Assembly (NCBI RefSeq): GCF_014648635.1
Contig: NZ_BMRM01000002.1
Location: forward strand, 248,001 to 312,000
DNA: 64,000 nucleotides
DNA from: Streptomyces cinerochromogenes
Lineage (GTDB): Bacteria > Actinomycetota > Actinomycetes > Streptomycetales > Streptomycetaceae
Reading direction: 5' to 3'
Part shown: positions 59,561 through 64,000 of the stretch, one piece after another
Position numbering within the stretch: the first letter of the stretch is position 1
How the letters are laid out: each line of letters starts with the position of its first letter
Translations under genes and position numbers: made by a program
The notes under the pieces: model-generated
Database searches by the model: none
What the model was told of the DNA's origin: nothing
The model's input: the letters and a program-made list of their open reading frames with translations, nothing else

Positions 59561-60100
59561 TCACCAGTGGTAGGAGGCGACCTCGTCCAGATCGCAGTGG
59601 TCGACCTTCGGGGCGCTCTCCTTGGCGTTGTCCACCGGCACCCGGATCGTCCTCGTGCCGTTCGCGGGCACGCTGACCTCCTTGATGGTGCCGTTGACCG
59701 TCATGTCGTCCGCGTCCTCGAAGACGATGTGGACGTCGAAGCTGCTCTCGGCGGCGTTCGGGTTGGTGACCTCGATGGTGGCGTAGGGCTTCTCGACCGT
59801 CGCGCAGCTCACCAGCCGGGCCGTGCCGTCCTCGTGGCCGGAGGGGGTCGAGGCGGAGGAGCCGGACGATCCGCCGGAGGTGTCGTCGCCGTAGTCGTCG
59901 TCATCGTCGTAGTCGTGGTGCGTGCCGGAGCCGTAGCCGTAGCCGCCGCCCGACGACGTGGACGAGGAGCTGTCGTGGTCCTGGCTGGAGCTGCTGCACC
60001 CGCCGCCGCTGCCGTGGCTGCCGCTGTGTCCGTGGCCGCGGCTCCTGAACCCGGTCAGCGCCAGGACGACCAGGACCGATACCGCCGTGAGTCTGAGCAT
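59561..60100 (-). CDS. Secreted protein with Ser/Gly/Asp-rich region
   Basis: The ATG at 60100 is preceded by GGGGACAC. The 179-residue protein has a signal peptide (residues 1-18) with a possible cysteine later, then a long Ser/Gly/His/Asp/Tyr-rich linker (about residues 20-85), and a C-terminal beta domain with two cysteines (SCATVEKPY; DHCDL) probably forming a disulphide. The domain resembles small FxLD-type or Ig-like extracellular modules. No function recognised. It lies just upstream of afsK's end, as I recall for the gene next to afsK in S. coelicolor. Confidence 0.7.
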   Translation of the reverse strand: MLRLTAVSVLVVLALTGFRSRGHGHSGSHGSGGGCSSSSQDHDSSSSTSSGGGYGYGSGTHHDYDDDDDYGDDTSGGSSGSSASTPSGHEDGTARLVSCATVEKPYATIEVTNPNAAESSFDVHIVFEDADDMTVNGTIKEVSVPANGTRTIRVPVDNAKESAPKVDHCDLDEVASYHW

Positions 60101-60309
60101 GTGTCCCCGTCGATGCATGCCTGGCACTCTAGGGGATGGCTGTCACGGTCATGTCACTGTGTGGCGACCGCCGCGTGCCCGGCGTAGCGTCTGCCCTGAG
60201 AGCGGGGGCCGAACCCCGCTCCCCCGCGACGACGGCCGTCGTCCCAGGCCCTTCCGTGCAACCGGTACGACGGCCGTCACCCACCCGGGCGGCCCGTGGC
60301 CGGACCCGC

Positions 60310-62676
60310 TCAGGCCGTCCGCGCGGTCCCCGTCCCCTTCTCCGCGTCCAGCGCGTACACGCACCGGTCCTTGCTGCACGCGTACACCACGCCGTCCTTG
60401 ACCACCGGGGAGCCGGTGATCTCGCCGCCGGTCGCCAGCTTCCAGCGCAGCCGGCCGTCGTCGGCCTTCAGGGTGTAGAGGAGGTGGTCGGTGGAGCCGA
60501 AGTGGATACGGCCCTCGGCGACGGCGGGCGCGCCCACGACCTCGCCGCCCGCCTGGAAGCGCCACTTGGGGGTGCCGGTGACCGCGTCCAGGGTGTAGAG
60601 GCCCGTGCCGCTGCCGACGTGCACGTGTCCGGCGGCCACCAGGACCGGCTCGATGGACGCGCGGGCCTCGGTGGCGATGCGCCAGCGGTCGCGGCCGTCG
60701 GTGGCGTCGAGGGCGTAGACCGTGCCGAGGTAGTCGGCGAGGTACACGCCGCCGCCGGTGACGGCCGGGCCGGGGGCGAAGGCGGGCGGGCTCAGGAAGA
60801 CCGCCGGGGCCTCGAAGTGCCAGCGGACCCTCCCGCTCGCCGCCTCGACGGCGAGCACGCGGGTGCCGGCGGAGACGTAGACGTACCCGTCGGGGGCGGG
60901 GGTCAGGCGGACCGGGACGCCGCCGCAGGAGGCCGCGTCGCCGATGGGGTACGACCAGCGTTCCTCGCCGGTGCGGGCCTCCAGGGCGCGCAGCCGGGCG
61001 TCCTGCCAGACGTACACCGTGCCGTCGTGGACGACCGGGCCCGCCTCGGGGGACTCGAAGTCGGTCTGGCAGCCGGTGATCTCCCACAGCTTCTGCCCGG
61101 CGGCGGCCTCCCAGGCCTGGACGCCGCCGCCGCGGGTGCCGGTGACGACGGTGCCGCGGTCGGCCTTGAGGGAGTACACCCAGGCGTCCGTGGACAGCCG
61201 CCACAGGTCGGTGCCCTCGCGGGCGTCCAGGGCGAACAGGGTGGGGCCGTCGGAGGCGTGGATGCGGCCGTCCGCCACCGCCATGGACCAGGCGACGTCC
61301 CGGGTCTTGAAGCGGCGGCGGCCCGTGCCGACGTCCAGGGCGTGCACCTCGAAGGAGGTGACGTAGACCAGGTCGTCGGCCACGGCGGGGGTGCCCCACA
61401 CGTCGTTGGACATGCGGAAGCGCCAGGGACGCCAGCCGCTCGCCGTCTCCGGGGGCGTCGGCGGTACGGGCGGTACGGCGGGGTCGGCGCCGGCCACGCC
61501 GGGGCGGGGCCGGGACCAGCTGGCGACCAGGCCGGCCTCGGGCGGGGGCGCCTTGACGGCGGCGGCGCGGGCGTCGGCGACGCGGGGGCCGGGGCCGATG
61601 GGCACCGGGGCGCCGGCCAGCCGGACCGGACCGGTGTCGGGGGCGACACCGGCGGGCACGGACACCGGGGCGCTCACCGGGGCGGGGACCGGGGGGTCGT
61701 AGGGCGGGGGCGGGGGCACGGCCTGCCGGTCGCCGCTGCGCGGACCGCCGGTCGGGGCCGCGGCGGGCTTGGCGGCGGGGCGTCCGCCGCGGCGGGACTC
61801 GATGAGGGCGACCGCCTTCTCGGGCAGCCAGGCGGAGGCGGTGCCGCTGTCGTCGGAGCCGGAGCCGAACAGATGCGGGGCGAGCTGGGCCTGGAGGTCG
61901 GCCGGGGTGGGGCGGCCGGTGGCCTCCATCTGCATGCAGGCCTCGATCAGCGGGCGCAGCTCGTCCGGGAGCCCGGTGAGGTCCGGGCCCTCGCGGAGCA
62001 GCATGAAGACGGTCTCGACGGGGTTGGCGCCGTGGAAGGGCGGGTGGCCGGTGGCGGCGAAGACGAGGGTGGAGCCGAGGGAGAAGACGTCGCTGGCGCC
62101 GGTGACGCTGCGGGAGTCCTTGGCCTGCTCGGGGGACATGTAGGCGGGGGTGCCGACGGCGACGTTGGTCATGGTCAGGCGCGTGTTGGAGACGCCGGAG
62201 GCGATACCGAAGTCGATCACCCGGGGGCCGTCCTCGACCACGAGCACGTTGGAGGGCTTGAGGTCGCGGTGGACCAGCCCGGCGCCGTGGATGGACTGGA
62301 GGGCCTCGGCGACGCCCGCCGCGAGCCAGCGCACGGCCTGGGCCGGGAGCGGCCCGCACTCGTTCACTATCTCTTCCAGCGAGGGCGCGGGGACGTAGGC
62401 GGTGGCCAGCCAGGGCACGGCGGCGCGCGGGTCGGCGTCGACCACGGCCGCGGTGTAGAAGCCGGAGACCGCGCGGGCCGCCTCCACCTCACGGGTGAAG
62501 CGGACGCGGAAGAGCTGGTCCTCGGCCAGCTCGGTGCGCACCGTCTTGATCGCCACGCGCCGGCCGGACGCCGAGCGCGCGAGATAGACCAGCCCCATGC
62601 CGCCGGCGCCCAGCCGGCCCAGCACCTCGAACGGCCCGATCCGCCGCGGATCGTGCTGCGTCAGCTGATCCACCAC
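60310..62676 (-). CDS. afsK: AfsK, membrane-associated Ser/Thr protein kinase
   Basis: The GTG at 62676 ([10 protein letters not shown]) is preceded by GGGAGG. The 788-residue protein has an N-terminal kinase domain: [26 protein letters not shown] (residues 136-143), DFG (155-157), and the activation loop RLTMT with Thr168, the known autophosphorylation site in S. coelicolor AfsK. A Pro/Ala-rich linker follows, then PQQ-type beta-propeller repeats in the C-terminal half. AfsK phosphorylates AfsR and links S-adenosylmethionine and other signals to secondary metabolism. All catalytic residues are present. Confidence 0.96.
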   Translation of the reverse strand: MVDQLTQHDPRRIGPFEVLGRLGAGGMGLVYLARSASGRRVAIKTVRTELAEDQLFRVRFTREVEAARAVSGFYTAAVVDADPRAAVPWLATAYVPAPSLEEIVNECGPLPAQAVRWLAAGVAEALQSIHGAGLVHRDLKPSNVLVVEDGPRVIDFGIASGVSNTRLTMTNVAVGTPAYMSPEQAKDSRSVTGASDVFSLGSTLVFAATGHPPFHGANPVETVFMLLREGPDLTGLPDELRPLIEACMQMEATGRPTPADLQAQLAPHLFGSGSDDSGTASAWLPEKAVALIESRRGGRPAAKPAAAPTGGPRSGDRQAVPPPPPYDPPVPAPVSAPVSVPAGVAPDTGPVRLAGAPVPIGPGPRVADARAAAVKAPPPEAGLVASWSRPRPGVAGADPAVPPVPPTPPETASGWRPWRFRMSNDVWGTPAVADDLVYVTSFEVHALDVGTGRRRFKTRDVAWSMAVADGRIHASDGPTLFALDAREGTDLWRLSTDAWVYSLKADRGTVVTGTRGGGVQAWEAAAGQKLWEITGCQTDFESPEAGPVVHDGTVYVWQDARLRALEARTGEERWSYPIGDAASCGGVPVRLTPAPDGYVYVSAGTRVLAVEAASGRVRWHFEAPAVFLSPPAFAPGPAVTGGGVYLADYLGTVYALDATDGRDRWRIATEARASIEPVLVAAGHVHVGSGTGLYTLDAVTGTPKWRFQAGGEVVGAPAVAEGRIHFGSTDHLLYTLKADDGRLRWKLATGGEITGSPVVKDGVVYACSKDRCVYALDAEKGTGTARTA

Positions 62677-62855
62677 TTGCCTGCCACCTCCCCGTACGAG
62701 CCGCGCCACTCTCCATATGTACGCGACCGGAGTGCAGCGTCTCACCACCGCACCGCCATGGCGGCACGCACCCCGATTCTTCCTGGCCGGGCGGCCGGTT
62801 GCGAACCCGGTGACAATCAGGGTGTCTCATGACCAATCCGGCCAAAGCGGACGGA

Positions 62856-63590
62856 TCAGCGGTGCAGCAGCGCGAACGACGCCCCCTGATTGTCGGTGAC
62901 GACGGCCACTCGTCCGTACGACGTCTCGAAGGGTGGCGCCTGGACGCGCCCGCCGAGCCGCTGTACGGCGCCCAGGGCGTCGTCCAGATCCGTGACCCGG
63001 AAGTGGACGAGGAAGTGCGGAGGCATCTCGGCCGGGAACACCTCGGTGACGTGCGCACGGCCGAAGTCGGGCTCGGCGTCGGCGCCGAACAGGGCGTCGT
63101 GGAAGAGGCCGCCGTAGAAGGTGTTGGCCGCGGCGGTGTCCCGGGTGTACAGCTCGGCCCAGACGAAGGTGCCCGGCGCGTACCGCCGCCCGAAGCCGGG
63201 GTGGGTTCCGGGCTGCCACAGACCGAAGACCGCGCCCTCGGGGTCGGCGGCGAGGGCGGCGGTGCCGAGGTCGCCGACCGGGAACGGGGCCATGACCACC
63301 TGTCCGCCGGCCGCCGTGATCCTCCGGCCGAGGCCGCCCGCGTCGGTGGTCGCGAAGGACACCGTCCAGACGGTGGGCATACGGCCGTCCGTCTTGGGCG
63401 CGAGCGAGGCGACGCGCTCTCCGTCCAGCAGGGCCCACACGGAGGAGCCGTACGCCTTCTCGAAGGTCCATCCGAAAAGCTCACCGTAGAACCGCTTGCC
63501 CGCCTCGACGTCGGGCAGCTGGGCGTCCACCCAGCAGGGGACGCCCTCCCTGTATGCCTCTTCGTTCGCGGATGCCCTGTTTTCGGCCAT
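62856..63590 (-). CDS. VOC/glyoxalase superfamily protein, two tandem domains
   Basis: The 244-residue protein contains two VOC modules (residues about 15-125 and 135-243). They begin PCWVDAQLPDVEAGKRFYGELFGWTF and FVWAELYTRDTAAANTFYGGLF respectively. Metal-binding His/Glu positions are only partly evident. Members are dioxygenases, isomerases or resistance proteins. It is divergent from the TetR gene at 63713, separated by 122 bp, and may be its direct target. Confidence 0.9.
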   Translation of the reverse strand: MAENRASANEEAYREGVPCWVDAQLPDVEAGKRFYGELFGWTFEKAYGSSVWALLDGERVASLAPKTDGRMPTVWTVSFATTDAGGLGRRITAAGGQVVMAPFPVGDLGTAALAADPEGAVFGLWQPGTHPGFGRRYAPGTFVWAELYTRDTAAANTFYGGLFHDALFGADAEPDFGRAHVTEVFPAEMPPHFLVHFRVTDLDDALGAVQRLGGRVQAPPFETSYGRVAVVTDNQGASFALLHR

Positions 63591-63712
63591 GCCGTCAAAG
63601 TAACCGGGCCGCGCGCACCCCGCAGACCAGGCACACCATCCCCGATACCCCCGTGCACCCCATTTGCAGTCGGCCGAATCGCGCTCCGATCACCCCTCGG
63701 TAAGCTGACGGC

Positions 63713-64000
63713 ATGACAGGACAAGTGCGTACCGTCGACGGCCGCGTGGCCGGCCGGCGTGGGCAGGCGACCCGGCAGAAGCTGCTCGACTGCCTCAGCG
63801 AGATGCTCAGCTCCTCCCCGTACCGGGACGTCAAGGTCATCGATGTCGCCCGGAGGGCGGGCACTTCGCCCGCGACCTTCTACCAGTACTTCCCCGACGT
63901 CGAGGGCGCCGTCCTGGAGATCGCCGAGCAGATGGCGGCCGAGGGTGCCGGACTGACCGAACTGCTCGAAGGGCGCAGCTGGGCCGGCAAGTCCGGCTGG
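63713..64000 (+). CDS. TetR-family regulator (N-terminal part; runs off window)
   Basis: The 96 visible residues hold the complete TetR HTH (ATRQKLLDCLSEMLSSSPYRDVKVIDVARRAGTSPATFYQYFPDVEGAVLEIAEQMA); the ligand domain continues beyond the window. A CTGACG half-site (63705-63710) lies immediately before the start. It is the only TetR gene seen in the window and therefore the best available candidate for the repressor that binds CTGACGnnnCGTCAG. This is inference. Confidence 0.85.
   Translation, partial: MTGQVRTVDGRVAGRRGQATRQKLLDCLSEMLSSSPYRDVKVIDVARRAGTSPATFYQYFPDVEGAVLEIAEQMAAEGAGLTELLEGRSWAGKSGW

Overview
The window is chromosomal DNA of a Streptomyces. It is very GC-rich, with many GTG starts and strong GGAGG-type ribosome binding sites. 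It carries the afsR, afsS and afsK regulatory genes, a CofG/CofH-fused FO synthase (fbiC), an XRE/DUF397 regulatory pair, a GPP34 protein and a SARP/NB-ARC/TPR activator. From memory, the core order (glutathione peroxidase, XRE, DUF397, DD-carboxypeptidase, fbiC, afsR, afsS, afsK) resembles the SCO4444 to SCO4423 part of S. coelicolor. This was not checked by alignment.

Layout. (1) Positions 1-8162 are accessory DNA. An SMC-like ATPase runs off the left edge, with a tiny partner gene upstream. Two 43-bp copies of the 3' half of a tRNA-Arg(CCU) gene, at 2855 and 8071, flank a 5.2-kb segment. That segment holds an XRE-TPR/YdcF operon, a divergent coupled three-gene operon led by a serine-recombinase-like protein without its catalytic serine, and a conspicuously AT-richer 387-codon gene. 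(2) Positions 8196-12404 are patchy: a DksA-type regulator, an N-terminally truncated Old Yellow Enzyme pseudogene, small hypothetical genes, a GNAT, a cupredoxin, a GYD protein, and second copies of two structured repeats (A and B). (3) Positions 12829-29056 hold envelope and regulatory genes: lipoprotein, membrane proteins, a glutamate-cysteine ligase homologue next to an atypical alanine-racemase homologue, stomatin-like protein, MFS exporter, glutathione peroxidase, XRE/DUF397, GPP34, and a DD-carboxypeptidase with a very large cytosolic low-complexity domain. (4) Positions 29255-43934 hold a polytopic membrane protein, a symporter, ADP-ribosylglycohydrolase and F420-related genes (fbiC with an LLM reductase, and a Ddn-like reductase). 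(5) Positions 43983-59548 carry catabolic operons (ALDH, two amidohydrolases, two LLM oxidoreductases, SDR, acyl-CoA synthetase, Ltp-type thiolase/aldolase, DUF35 protein, enoyl-CoA hydratase) wrapped around afsR and afsS. (6) Positions 59561-64000 hold a secreted protein, afsK, a VOC protein and the start of a TetR regulator.

The most interesting functional signal is a recurrent inverted repeat, CTGACGnnnCGTCAG or a close variant. It occurs upstream of the EthD/SDR pair (32005), the LLM-amidohydrolase-ALDH operon (48336), the amidohydrolase-LLM-SDR operon (51352, in the promoter region shared with afsR) and, twice, between the acyl-CoA synthetase and the thiolase operon (57142, 57169). I infer one TetR-type regulon covering twelve catabolic genes, possibly controlled by the TetR gene at 63713. 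The pathway looks like CoA-dependent degradation of a cyclic or branched substrate that ends in an Ltp2/DUF35-type retro-aldol or thiolytic step. The substrate cannot be told from sequence.
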